From assembly GCA_963834945.1 (NCBI GenBank), contig CAWIDT010000012.1, positions 124,001 through 188,000 on the forward strand: 64,000 nucleotides of DNA, in the 5' to 3' direction. The translations under genes and the position numbers were made by a program. The notes under the pieces are model-generated. The model made no database searches. It was not told where the DNA came from and was given only the letters and a program-made list of their open reading frames with translations. The DNA is from R-RK-3 sp963834945. Its GTDB lineage: Bacteria > Pseudomonadota > Alphaproteobacteria > Rhizobiales > Rhodomicrobiaceae. How positions within the stretch are numbered: the stretch's first letter is position 1; each line of letters starts with the position of its first letter. Positions 33,792 to 42,331 of this stretch are shown in pieces.

Positions 33792-36572
33792 TCAATTGTT
33801 GGCGTCATCCGCAAGGAACTCGCTATCGCGCTCGAACGCTTCGAGCAGCCGCTCGCGCAGCGTCTTCTGGGTCGCCTCGCGCGTAATTTTCTTGCGCGTC
33901 TGATCGGTCACATAGAACACGTCCACCGCCTTTTCGCCGAAGGTGGCGATGTGCGCCGAAGCAATGTCGATATTCAGACCGGTCACAATGCAGGCAAGGT
34001 CGTAAAGCAGCCCAGTGCGGTCACGTCCGTTCACCTCGATCACTGTCAGCTCGTCCGACAGCGAATTGTCGATGCTGACGCGAGGCTCGACGCTGAACGC
34101 CTCCAGCCGGGGGCGCGGCCTCGTCTTCTGCGAGATGATTTTGCCCAGGTCGCGCTTGCCTTTCAGCGCCAGCTCGATGTTGCCGGCGATCCGAGCGGTA
34201 AACTCCACCTCCTCGCGATCGTTGGAAAACTGGCGGTGGAGGGAAAAGCTGTTGATTGCCATGCCGTCCAGCGTCGTGCCCAGATTCGCCCCGACGATGT
34301 TGGCCTTGGCCGCCGCGCAGGCCCCTGCGATCACCGCGGTCAGTCCTGACCGGTCGGCGGTCCACAGATGCAGCTCGGTGATCGCGGTGAAGCCGTCGGT
34401 GGTGATGTGATAGGTGAACGGCTCCTTCTGATCCCTGGCCTGCCGCATCAGGCCGGCGTGGATGAGCTGTTGCGGCAGGGTCGTCCGCATCCAATAGGCG
34501 CCATGCTGGGCGGCGACGAACGCCTCGACCTGCGCCTCGGGCCAATCCGCGACGGCCTTGCGGAACTCCCGGATCGCTGCCCGGATACGGGTCTCGCGCG
34601 GCACGCTGGTGTGGCCGCCGGTCAGCAGCGGTTCGGTCTCATAAAACAGCTGGCGCAGCAGCTGGCCCTTCCAGCCCGTCCAGACGCCCGGGCCGACGGC
34701 ACGAATGTCGGCGGCGGTAAGGATGACCAGCAGCATCAGCAATTCCCGGCTCTGCACGATGTTGGCGAAATCCCGGATGGTTTTGGGGTCGTGCAGGTCA
34801 CGGCTCTGCGCGAACTGGCTCATGACCAGATGGTTCTCGATGAGCCAGGCGACGGTTGCGATCTCGTCGGAACGCAGGCCAAGACGCGGCCCCAGCTCCC
34901 GGGCGATGCGTGCGCCGACGATGGAATGGTCTTCGTCCCGTCCCTTGGCGATGTCGTGCAGGAACAGCGCTACATACAGCGCGCGGCGGTTGCCGATGCT
35001 GCGGATGATCTCGGTCGAGAGCGGCAGCTCGCTTTCCAGCGCGCCGCGCTCGATCGCGGAGAGCACGCCGATGGCACGGATGGAATGCTCGTCCACCGTA
35101 TAGTGGTGATACATGTTAAATTGCATCATCGCGACGACGCGGCCGAAATCGGGAATGAAGCGGCCCAGCACACCGGCCTCGTTCATCTTGCGCAGCATGG
35201 CGTCGGGCTGCTGGCGCGATGTCAGGATTTCGAGGAACAGCCGGTTGGCTTCGGGGTCGTTGCGCAGCTTGTCGTCGATGAGCCGAAGCGAGGCGCGGAC
35301 CAGCCGCAAAGCTTCGGGATGGAATTGCACATTGTGCCGCTCCGCGATGACGAAGATGCGCAGCAGATTGACCGGATCGGCTTTGAACACGTCGCGATGC
35401 TTCACGGCGATACGGCCATTCTCGATGCGGAAATCGGTGGTGGCGCTGAGCTTGGCGCGTGCGCTCCAGGTCAGCGGCAGCAGCAGGCTGTTGAGCGGAT
35501 TGATGCCCTTGAGCTGCTTCACCTCCAGGCTGGAGCACAGGATGCGCGTCAGATCGCCGACATCCTTGGCGACGAGAAAATAATGTTTCATGAAGCGCTC
35601 GACGGCCATCAGGCCGCCACGGTCCTTGTAGTGCAGCCGCTCGGCCATCTGCTGCTGCACGTCGAAGGTCAGCCGCTCCTCGGGCTTGCCGGCGAGAAAA
35701 TGCAGATGGCAGCGCACCGTCCACAAAAAATCCTCGCAACGCCGGTAGAGGCTGTATTCGGCCTTGGTGTAGATGCCGGCCTGGACGAAATTTTCGCCCG
35801 CCAGATCCGGATGGAGATGTTTGGCGATCCAATAGAGCGTGTGCAGATCGCGCAGGCCGCCCTTGCCGTCCTTGATGTTCGGCTCGACCCGGTAGCGCGA
35901 GGCGCCCGTGCGCTCATGCCGCTTGTCACGCTCCTCAAGCTTGGCCGCGATGAATTCGCGATGCCCGCCTGAGAGCAGCTGCTCGCGGAACTGAATGTTG
36001 AATTTGCTCCAGAGCCCCTCGTCGCCAAGGATGAACCGCGCGTCAAGCAGCGTCGTGTGAGTGAGGATATCCGATTTGGCGAAGCGGATGGTCTGTTCCA
36101 CCGAGCGCGTCGCGTGCCCGACCTTCAGCCCCATATCCCATAGCAGGTAGAGGATATATTCGACGATGTTCTCGCCCCATGGCGTCTGCTTGTAGGGCAG
36201 CAGGAACAGCAGATCGACATCCGAATATGGCGCCATCAGCCCGCGCCCATAGCCGCCCGTCGCGATGATCGCCATGCGCTCGGCGGTGGATGGATTGATG
36301 GCGCGGTGGACGCTGGTGGTGGCGAAATCGTAGATCAGCCGGATCAGCTCGTCCTGGAAGATCGACAGCGACCGGGCGCAGCGCCGCCCATTGCCGTCGG
36401 CTTCGAGCCCTTGTCTGGCGGCGACCCGGGCGTCCTGCAGCAGCTTTTTCAGGAAGCCGAGCAGTTCCTCGCGGAACGCCGGAGTGCCGTGGCCGTGCCG
36501 GCGCCAGATCTCCGCAAGCGCATCGCGCGTTTGCGCAGGATCGAAGAAGGGCGGTGCAATGCGTTGATCCAT
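33792..36572 (-). CDS. glnD: [Protein-PII] uridylyltransferase / uridylyl-removing enzyme
   Basis: 926 residues, full length. The nucleotidyltransferase domain has IATGGYGRGLMAPYSDVDLL with the catalytic G-G and D-x-D at about 106-125. The PII-UT linker follows; the HD domain has ALFLHDIAKGRDEDHS at about 540. Two C-terminal ACT domains (TADRSGLTAVIAGACAAAKA; NGRDRTGLLYDLACIVTGLN) sense glutamine. It controls PII modification and thereby nitrogen regulation. It is upstream of murJ in a probable two-gene operon. Confidence 0.97.
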   Translation of the reverse strand: MDQRIAPPFFDPAQTRDALAEIWRRHGHGTPAFREELLGFLKKLLQDARVAARQGLEADGNGRRCARSLSIFQDELIRLIYDFATTSVHRAINPSTAERMAIIATGGYGRGLMAPYSDVDLLFLLPYKQTPWGENIVEYILYLLWDMGLKVGHATRSVEQTIRFAKSDILTHTTLLDARFILGDEGLWSKFNIQFREQLLSGGHREFIAAKLEERDKRHERTGASRYRVEPNIKDGKGGLRDLHTLYWIAKHLHPDLAGENFVQAGIYTKAEYSLYRRCEDFLWTVRCHLHFLAGKPEERLTFDVQQQMAERLHYKDRGGLMAVERFMKHYFLVAKDVGDLTRILCSSLEVKQLKGINPLNSLLLPLTWSARAKLSATTDFRIENGRIAVKHRDVFKADPVNLLRIFVIAERHNVQFHPEALRLVRASLRLIDDKLRNDPEANRLFLEILTSRQQPDAMLRKMNEAGVLGRFIPDFGRVVAMMQFNMYHHYTVDEHSIRAIGVLSAIERGALESELPLSTEIIRSIGNRRALYVALFLHDIAKGRDEDHSIVGARIARELGPRLGLRSDEIATVAWLIENHLVMSQFAQSRDLHDPKTIRDFANIVQSRELLMLLVILTAADIRAVGPGVWTGWKGQLLRQLFYETEPLLTGGHTSVPRETRIRAAIREFRKAVADWPEAQVEAFVAAQHGAYWMRTTLPQQLIHAGLMRQARDQKEPFTYHITTDGFTAITELHLWTADRSGLTAVIAGACAAAKANIVGANLGTTLDGMAINSFSLHRQFSNDREEVEFTARIAGNIELALKGKRDLGKIISQKTRPRPRLEAFSVEPRVSIDNSLSDELTVIEVNGRDRTGLLYDLACIVTGLNIDIASAHIATFGEKAVDVFYVTDQTRKKITREATQKTLRERLLEAFERDSEFLADDANN

Positions 36573-36697
36573 TCGGCGCGGCCATTCCCGTGCGGTTGCG
36601 TTCAGCTTACTCTATAGCAAAGTGGTAAAACCACCTATGCCGGCCGGACAGCCGCGATTGACAAAGCGCCGCATGCGCCTTAGTTGAACACCCTGTT

Positions 36698-36782
36698 GCC
36701 CAGATGGCGGAATTGGTAGACGCGCACGGTTCAGGTCCGTGTTCCGCAAGGAGTGGAGGTTCGAGTCCTCTTCTGGGCACCA
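36698..36782 (+). tRNA. tRNA-Leu (anticodon CAG)
   Basis: 85 bases including an encoded CCA end. The acceptor stem GCCCAGA pairs with TCTGGGC. The anticodon stem CACGG/CCGTG encloses TTCAGGT with anticodon CAG. A class II variable arm (TTCCGCAAGGAGT) and T arm GGAGG-TTCGAGT-CCTCT are present. It lies between glnD and the VWA gene. No integrase gene or repeated 3' end is seen nearby, so it is not a visible island boundary. Confidence 0.97.
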
Positions 36783-36941
36783 TTCATCGATAATGCTGTT
36801 ATTATCGCTTAGCTTTCGTTCGGTAAATTCGCTACCGCTGAGGTGGCAAGGCTTGCTCGAAATGCAATCCGCCTCGTCCCCGCCAATGGCAGGGACGAAG
36901 CGTTCACGCGATTTCAAGCGTGCATCGGATCGGCTGACTGC

Positions 36942-38249
36942 CTATTGCACTTCGAGTTCCAACTCCTCGCCAGCTTCCAAATCGACGGTCATCTTGCGCT
37001 GTTCGTCGGGGAGCGTTTTGATCCACTTTTCAGTGTCGATGTCGAGGATGTATTTGCCAGGAGGCACCGCAACTTTCGGCGAGCCGGGAGAATCGCCTCT
37101 CGCAACTTTCTGATCTTCCTGATCCTTGATGTCGAAATAGAGGATGTGACTGCTCTTGACGTGGATGATGCCCGGCTTCAGAACTCCAGTCTCACCGGCC
37201 TTCACATCAACGCCATTCGGCCAAAGCGCCTCGCCGAACTTCACGTCGAAATGGCCCGGGATTAGCGTGGCGCGCGGCTTGGTCCACAAGAGTTCGTCGA
37301 CCTTTTCGCCCGTCTCGGGCTCAAGAATGTCAATGAAGGCGCTGCCGATCGGGTTCACCTCCAAATAGCCCGGCTTAATCTCCGTCGTCTCGCCCGACTT
37401 TACCTCGATGCCGGACCAGAGCCCATTGCCGAACTTCACGCTGTAGATGCCGGCCGGCAATGCGACCTCACCATAGACGTTCAGATTTCCCATCTCCTCG
37501 CCCGCACCGTTCAGCACTTCATGGGAGAAATGGCCGGACACCTTCATTTTCAACTTGCCGGGCTTGGGCGTCGTGATCACGATCTGCTTCTTCTTTGGTG
37601 CGGCATCGGCGGCCTTGCTGAGCGCCGAAGACAGATCCGAGGCGCTGTTCGCATCGAAATAGCTGCCGCGCGCGACTCTCGCGATGCATTGAAGCTGACT
37701 GCGGGTCACCGAATCGACACCAACGCCTACCGTGTGAATCACAAGCTTGGCGTCGGCTTCTGCGAGCGCCTTGGCGGCTGCGCAAGGATCGGCCTGGCAG
37801 GTTTCCTTGCCATCGCTGACGAGCACAACCGTGCGCGCTGCCGACTCTTCGGTGCCCAAATTCTCGGCGGCTTGGGTGATGGCATAGGTAATGGGCGTAT
37901 AGCCAAGCGGCTGAAGCCGGCGCGCTTGCTCGACGATAGCGGTCTTGTTTGCCGACACGGCATCGAAATTGGTGAGAAGCGCGGTGTCTTTGCAATCCTT
38001 TTTTGCGGTGGCGGACTGATGACCATAAGCCCAGAAAGACAGGCGCGTGTCGGACTTCAGGGTGCTGACGAAGTCGGCGACGGCCGTCTTGGCTGCCTCC
38101 ATGCGCGTCTTTCCGTCAGGAAGCGCCGCTTTCATGCTGCCGGAGGCATCCAGAATAAGCGCAATGCTCCGGTCCGCTTCCGCATGGGCTGGCGTGATGA
38201 AAGCGCCGGCATAGAGCAGCAACAGCAATGATAATTTCGAAACTCTCAT
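36942..38249 (-). CDS. Secreted VWA-domain protein with three C-terminal beta repeats
   Basis: 435 residues with a Sec signal (MRVSKLSLLLLLYAGAFITP, cleaved near AHA). The von Willebrand A domain at about 27-215 has a complete MIDAS: DASGSM, the threonine in GYTPITYA, and the Asp in LVSDGKETC. From about 230 on, three related segments of roughly 70 residues recur (KPGKLKMKV..., KPGYLEVNP..., KPGIIHVKS...), each with an IPGHFDVKFG- or LPAGIYSVKFG-like strand, resembling PEGA-type surface repeats. It is probably a periplasmic or surface metal-dependent binding protein. No neighbour clarifies its partner. Confidence 0.85.
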   Translation of the reverse strand: MRVSKLSLLLLLYAGAFITPAHAEADRSIALILDASGSMKAALPDGKTRMEAAKTAVADFVSTLKSDTRLSFWAYGHQSATAKKDCKDTALLTNFDAVSANKTAIVEQARRLQPLGYTPITYAITQAAENLGTEESAARTVVLVSDGKETCQADPCAAAKALAEADAKLVIHTVGVGVDSVTRSQLQCIARVARGSYFDANSASDLSSALSKAADAAPKKKQIVITTPKPGKLKMKVSGHFSHEVLNGAGEEMGNLNVYGEVALPAGIYSVKFGNGLWSGIEVKSGETTEIKPGYLEVNPIGSAFIDILEPETGEKVDELLWTKPRATLIPGHFDVKFGEALWPNGVDVKAGETGVLKPGIIHVKSSHILYFDIKDQEDQKVARGDSPGSPKVAVPPGKYILDIDTEKWIKTLPDEQRKMTVDLEAGEELELEVQ

Positions 38250-38503
38250 GAGTCTCTTCCTCGCTTCGTGTCGTCAGCGGCACGCAGATCTTATTCTGCC
38301 CCCGTGCTGGATCATTCATCTCGATTTGACGCGGTGGCCGTCGGGAATGCGAAGATACACCGAATGGGCCACTCGCATACTTCGTCGCGCCGGGGGCAGC
38401 GAAGGTTCAACGAGGTCGCGGGCGGTTTCGCGTTGCTCCTGCGTTGCAAGCCGTGATTCCGCGGTGCAATATCCCCCGCAACAGATCAAAGAGGACGCCG
38501 ACC

Positions 38504-40294
38504 ATGCGACAGCTTTCGGCTGCGCTGATTTCCATTGTCTTCGCGGCCTCGGCGGCGATGGCGCAGAAGGCGCCCGACAGCGTCGCCCCGGAGCCGAAAA
38601 CCGCGACGACAACCACCGCGACCTCCGTAGAAATATCCAGGGCGCTTCAGTCGAAGGCGGCGGGCCGTCCGGCGGTCGCGCAAAAATGGATGATAGCGGC
38701 GGCCAATCCCCTGGCCACCGAGGCCGGCGCCAGGGTTCTGCGCGAAGGGGGAACGGCCGCCGATGCGATGGTGGCGGTGCAGGCGGTGCTGGGCCTCGTC
38801 GAGCCGCAATCTTCGGGCCTTGGCGGCGGCGGCTTCCTGATCTGGTTCGACGCGGCATCGGGTAGGCTGACGACGCTGGATGGGCGGGAAACCGCGCCGC
38901 TTGCCGCAAGGCCGCAATTGTTCCTCGATGCCGGCGGCCAGCCGCTCCAATTTTTCGACGCCGTCGTGGGCGGCCTGTCAGTTGGAACGCCCGGCACGCC
39001 TCGGCTGATGGAAGAGGCGCATCGGCGCTGGGGGCGCGCCAATTGGAGCCATCTGTTCGGCGACGCAATCGGCCTGGCCGAGAACGGCTTCGAGGTATCG
39101 GAGCGGCTGGCCGGCGTCATCGCGGCAGATGGCGGACGGCTCGCCCGCTTCCCGGCTACGGCGGCCTATTTCCTGCCGGACGGCAAGCCGCTCCAGGCCG
39201 GGGCGCTGCTGCGGAACCCTGCCTATGCCAGAACGCTTCGGACCTTGGCCGAGCAAGGGGCGAATGCGTTCTATTCCGGGCCGATCGCTGAGAACATCGT
39301 GCGGACGGTGCGTGATGCGGCGGGCAATCCCGGCGTGCTCGCAGCCATCGACCTGACGCTCTACCGGGTTGTCGAGCGCAAGCCGGTCTGCGTCACCTAC
39401 CGCGCCCGCGACGTGTGCGGCATGGGGCCGCCGTCGTCCGGGGCGCTGACCATCGGCCAGATCCTGGGGATGCTCCGGGGCTTCGATCTTGCCGCGCTCG
39501 GGCCGGACAGTCCGAAAGCCTGGCGGCTGATCGGCGACGCATCGCGGCTCGCCTTCGCCGACCGGGGCCGCTATATGGCGGATACGGATTTCGTGCCGAT
39601 GCCCTCCGGGCTGCTCTCGGACGCCTATCTTGCCGACCGCGCCAAGCTTCTGGAGACGGACAAGGCGCTGCCCGAGGCCCTGCCGGGCAATCCGCAATGG
39701 GATCATGCGCAGCTTCAGGGCGACGACGGCGCAATCGAATTGCCCTCCACCAGCCACATCTCCATCGTCGACAGCTTCGGCAACGCTCTTGCAATGACGA
39801 CGACCATCGAGAATGGCTTCGGCAGCCGGCTGATGACGCCGGACGGCTATCTGCTCAACAATGAGCTGACCGATTTTTCCTTCGCCACCCATGACGAAGA
39901 GGGCCGCCCGGTCGCGAACCGGGTCGAACCCGGAAAGCGCCCCCGCTCGTCCATGTCGCCGACCATCGTGCTGCACGACGGCAAACCGGTGCTGGTGATC
40001 GGCTCTCCCGGCGGCAGCAACATTATTGGCTATGTCGCGCAGGCGATCATCGCCCATCTGGATTGGGGCATGGATGTGCAGAAAGCGGTGTCGATGCCGC
40101 ATCTGCTCGACAGGTCGAGCAGCTTTGAGGTGGAATCCGGAACGACGGCCGAAGCGCTGTCCGGGCCACTGACGGCGCTGGGCTATACGGTCAAAGCCGG
40201 CGATCAGAATTCCGGCCTGCAGGCCATCGCCATCGGCGACGGCTTGACGGGCGGCGCCGACCCCCGCCGGGAGGGCGTAGCCCTTGGCGAGTGA
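38504..40294 (+). CDS. ggt: Secreted gamma-glutamyltransferase
   Basis: 596 residues from MRQLSAALISIVFAASAAMA, a Sec signal ending AMA-Q; GAGGA lies upstream. The family pattern is complete: AAANPLATEAGARVLREGGT, GLGGGGFLIWFD, DGRETAP, and the autocleavage site PSTSHISIVD with nucleophile T416, followed by NNELTDFSF and GSPGGSNIIGYV. It would cleave glutathione and other gamma-glutamyl compounds in the periplasm. A 20-residue in-frame upstream extension is rejected. It is distinct from the family member at 22614-24236, which lacks a signal. Confidence 0.93.
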   Translation: MRQLSAALISIVFAASAAMAQKAPDSVAPEPKTATTTTATSVEISRALQSKAAGRPAVAQKWMIAAANPLATEAGARVLREGGTAADAMVAVQAVLGLVEPQSSGLGGGGFLIWFDAASGRLTTLDGRETAPLAARPQLFLDAGGQPLQFFDAVVGGLSVGTPGTPRLMEEAHRRWGRANWSHLFGDAIGLAENGFEVSERLAGVIAADGGRLARFPATAAYFLPDGKPLQAGALLRNPAYARTLRTLAEQGANAFYSGPIAENIVRTVRDAAGNPGVLAAIDLTLYRVVERKPVCVTYRARDVCGMGPPSSGALTIGQILGMLRGFDLAALGPDSPKAWRLIGDASRLAFADRGRYMADTDFVPMPSGLLSDAYLADRAKLLETDKALPEALPGNPQWDHAQLQGDDGAIELPSTSHISIVDSFGNALAMTTTIENGFGSRLMTPDGYLLNNELTDFSFATHDEEGRPVANRVEPGKRPRSSMSPTIVLHDGKPVLVIGSPGGSNIIGYVAQAIIAHLDWGMDVQKAVSMPHLLDRSSSFEVESGTTAEALSGPLTALGYTVKAGDQNSGLQAIAIGDGLTGGADPRREGVALGE

Positions 40295-40442
40295 TGAGGC
40301 AGCCAACCTCGGCGGGCCTGGCTTGGACGTTCGCTTTTTGACATGCCTTATTTATGTTGATATCAAGGGATATTCAGCGTCGCAGAGAACGGCGGGGCCG
40401 CGAGCAACGCCGATTCCGACAGATCATTCAAGGGAAGCAGCA

Positions 40443-41525
40443 ATGGCTACGAAAACATTGGTCCTTGTCGGCACCAAAAAGGGCGCATTCATCCTCGAAT
40501 CCGACGCAGCGCGCCAGTCCTGGGACTTGCGCGGGCCTTTTTGCCAGACATGGCCCGTCAATCACGTCGTCGCCGATCCGGCGACCGGCACGATCTTCGC
40601 CGGCGGCGGTAATGAGTGGTTCGGCCCTGCGGTCTGGAAATCCAGCGATCTGGGTGCGACCTGGACCCATTCGAGCGAGGGGATTTCCTATGGCGAAGGC
40701 AAGGATTCGATCAAATCGGTCTGGAGCCTCGCCCCGAGCAAGGGGCGGCTCTATGCCGGCGTCGAACCCGCTGGCCTGTTTCTCAGCGACGATGATGGCC
40801 AGAGCTGGAAACATATGAACGGCCTGCGCGACCATCCGACGCGCGAACATTGGCAGCCGGGCGGCGCCGGGCTGATTCTGCACAGCCTCGTGCCGCATCC
40901 GGCGGACGATCGGCAGCTGTGGGTCGGCATATCGGCGGTGGGCGTTTTCCACACGGCCGACGGCGGCGAGAGCTGGGCGCCGCGCAATCAGGGCACGCGA
41001 TGCGATTTCCTCCCCGAGGAGCAGCGCTACCCGGAATATGGGCAATGCGTGCACTGTCTCGTCATTGCCCCCGGCGCGTCCGGCAGGCTGTATCAGCAGA
41101 ACCATTGCGGCATGTATCGCAGCGATGATGGCGGCGTGAGCTGGCAGAGCATCGAGGCGGGCCTTCCCTCCACCTTCGGCTTTCCCGCCGCCACTCATCC
41201 GCGCGATCCGGAGACGCTGTTCCTGCTGCCGCTGAACGGCGATATTCTCGGCCGCTATGTGCCTGAGGCCAAGGCCGCCGTCTGGCGCACCCGCGACGGC
41301 GGAGCGCATTGGGAAGCCAAACGCGAAGGGCTGCCGCAGGAGAACGCCTTCATCGGCGTGCTGCGCCAGGCGATGGCAACGGACAGGCTGGACCCCGCAG
41401 GCGTCTATTTCGGCACGAGTTCGGGGACCCTGTTCGCCAGCGCGGACGAGGGTGAAAGCTGGCGCTGCGTTGCCGAGCACCTCCCCTCGATCTCTTCTGT
41501 CGAAACGTTCGTGGTCGATGCCTGA
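40443..41525 (+). CDS. BNR/sialidase-type beta-propeller protein
   Basis: 360 residues from MATKTLVLVGTKKGAFILES. Repeated Asp-box-like units (SSDLGATW, SDDDGQSW, TADGGESW, SDDGGVSW, TRDGGAHW, SADEGESW) mark a six-bladed propeller of the sialidase/BNR superfamily. No signal peptide and no sialidase arginine triad were recognised, so glycosidase activity is not supported. It overlaps the MoaD-like gene by eight bases, pointing to a joint function. The in-frame extension to 40284 is rejected because of the AAGGGAAG site before 40443. Confidence 0.85.
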   Translation: MATKTLVLVGTKKGAFILESDAARQSWDLRGPFCQTWPVNHVVADPATGTIFAGGGNEWFGPAVWKSSDLGATWTHSSEGISYGEGKDSIKSVWSLAPSKGRLYAGVEPAGLFLSDDDGQSWKHMNGLRDHPTREHWQPGGAGLILHSLVPHPADDRQLWVGISAVGVFHTADGGESWAPRNQGTRCDFLPEEQRYPEYGQCVHCLVIAPGASGRLYQQNHCGMYRSDDGGVSWQSIEAGLPSTFGFPAATHPRDPETLFLLPLNGDILGRYVPEAKAAVWRTRDGGAHWEAKREGLPQENAFIGVLRQAMATDRLDPAGVYFGTSSGTLFASADEGESWRCVAEHLPSISSVETFVVDA

Positions 41526-41823
41526 GCGGGTGAACGCCATGTCCTCGTCCGAGAGGTCTTCCGTCGAAGTGACGCTGCCGCAGGCGCTGGTGAGGCTGTT
41601 CCCAGGCTCGCAATCGCGCCTGGAGGTGGCGGCTGCCAGCGTCTCCGATGTGATCGACGCGCTGGAGCAGCGCTGGCCCGGCATGCGCGACCGGCTGACC
41701 GATTCGACCCCGCGCATCCGGCGGCACATCAACGTTTTCGTCGAAGGCAGGCGCGCGGGCCTCGACACCTCCCTCAACGCCGGCGCCAAAGTGTTTATCA
41801 TCACGGCGGTGTCCGGCGGTTAA
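41518..41823 (+). CDS. MoaD/ThiS-family beta-grasp protein
   Basis: 101 residues from ATG 41518 (or 94 from 41539). The beta-grasp pattern VEVTLPQALVRLFPGSQSRL, then VSDVIDALEQRWPGMRDRL and INVFVEG, ends in SGG. The C-terminal Gly-Gly is what sulfur-carrier and ubiquitin-like members need for adenylation and thiocarboxylation. It overlaps the propeller gene, so it may act as a sulfur donor or a tag working with that protein. No MoaE or E1-like gene is adjacent. Confidence 0.83.
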   Translation: MPERVNAMSSSERSSVEVTLPQALVRLFPGSQSRLEVAAASVSDVIDALEQRWPGMRDRLTDSTPRIRRHINVFVEGRRAGLDTSLNAGAKVFIITAVSGG

Positions 41824-42010
41824 GGCCTGATCCGCCCGGCTGCGAGCGGCCGGGCGCGCTTGGCCCCGCCTCAGTACACTTGCGTAACTCACGCTCGTGC
41901 CTATCAATAGCCATGATGTTACCGTTGAGTGAATCTGCGTAAGTGCGTTCGTCAGCCGATCAGATGGTGTGCGGGCACAGCCCGGTTTCGACGAGACCTC
42001 GGAGAGGTGC

Positions 42011-42235
42011 ATGAGCAGCGAAAGTCCGCGCGTGTCGGCGTTCCCCCGGCACCGCCAACGCTCCGACCAGTCCAGGGGCAGGCGCGTCGTCACCATCGCC
42101 CTTGTGGCGCTGTTTGCGACCGGCATCTGGTGGGTCATCCTGCATTTCGGCGCCCGCGCGCTCGGTACTCCGATCGGCGCCGCGTGGATGCTGCTCTGCT
42201 TGGCGGCATCTATGTGCTGCTGGTCCTTGGACTGA
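42011..42235 (+). CDS. Small predicted membrane protein, possibly frameshifted
   Basis: 74 residues from MSSESPRVSAFPRHRQRSDQ with a GGAGAGG site and one clear membrane helix (VVTIALVALFATGIWWVILHF). After about GAAWMLL the plus-one frame continues with GGIYVLLVLGLSMAAVAARR to 42321, which would make a second helix and a basic tail. A single-base indel near 42190 may thus have truncated it. No family was recognised. Confidence 0.4.
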   Translation: MSSESPRVSAFPRHRQRSDQSRGRRVVTIALVALFATGIWWVILHFGARALGTPIGAAWMLLCLAASMCCWSLD

Positions 42236-42331
42236 GCATGGCCGCGGTGGCGGCCCGCCGCGTTTCGCCTGCCGCGCGGGACGATGGGATCGTCGCCTCG
42301 CCCCGTCGCAAGGCCGGGTGAAGCGGTCGGC

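Noticed and set aside
32151..34349. 732-codon plus-strand open frame, the longest shadow in the window
   Set aside because: Antisense to murJ and glnD. Its composition (His, Arg, Gln, Gly) is typical of complementary-strand reading of GC-rich genes.
36698..36782. tRNA-Leu as an integration site
   Set aside because: No integrase, no repeat of the tRNA 3' end and no composition change was seen on either side.
40443..41525. Active sialidase
   Set aside because: Asp-box repeats are present, but no signal peptide or arginine triad could be identified.
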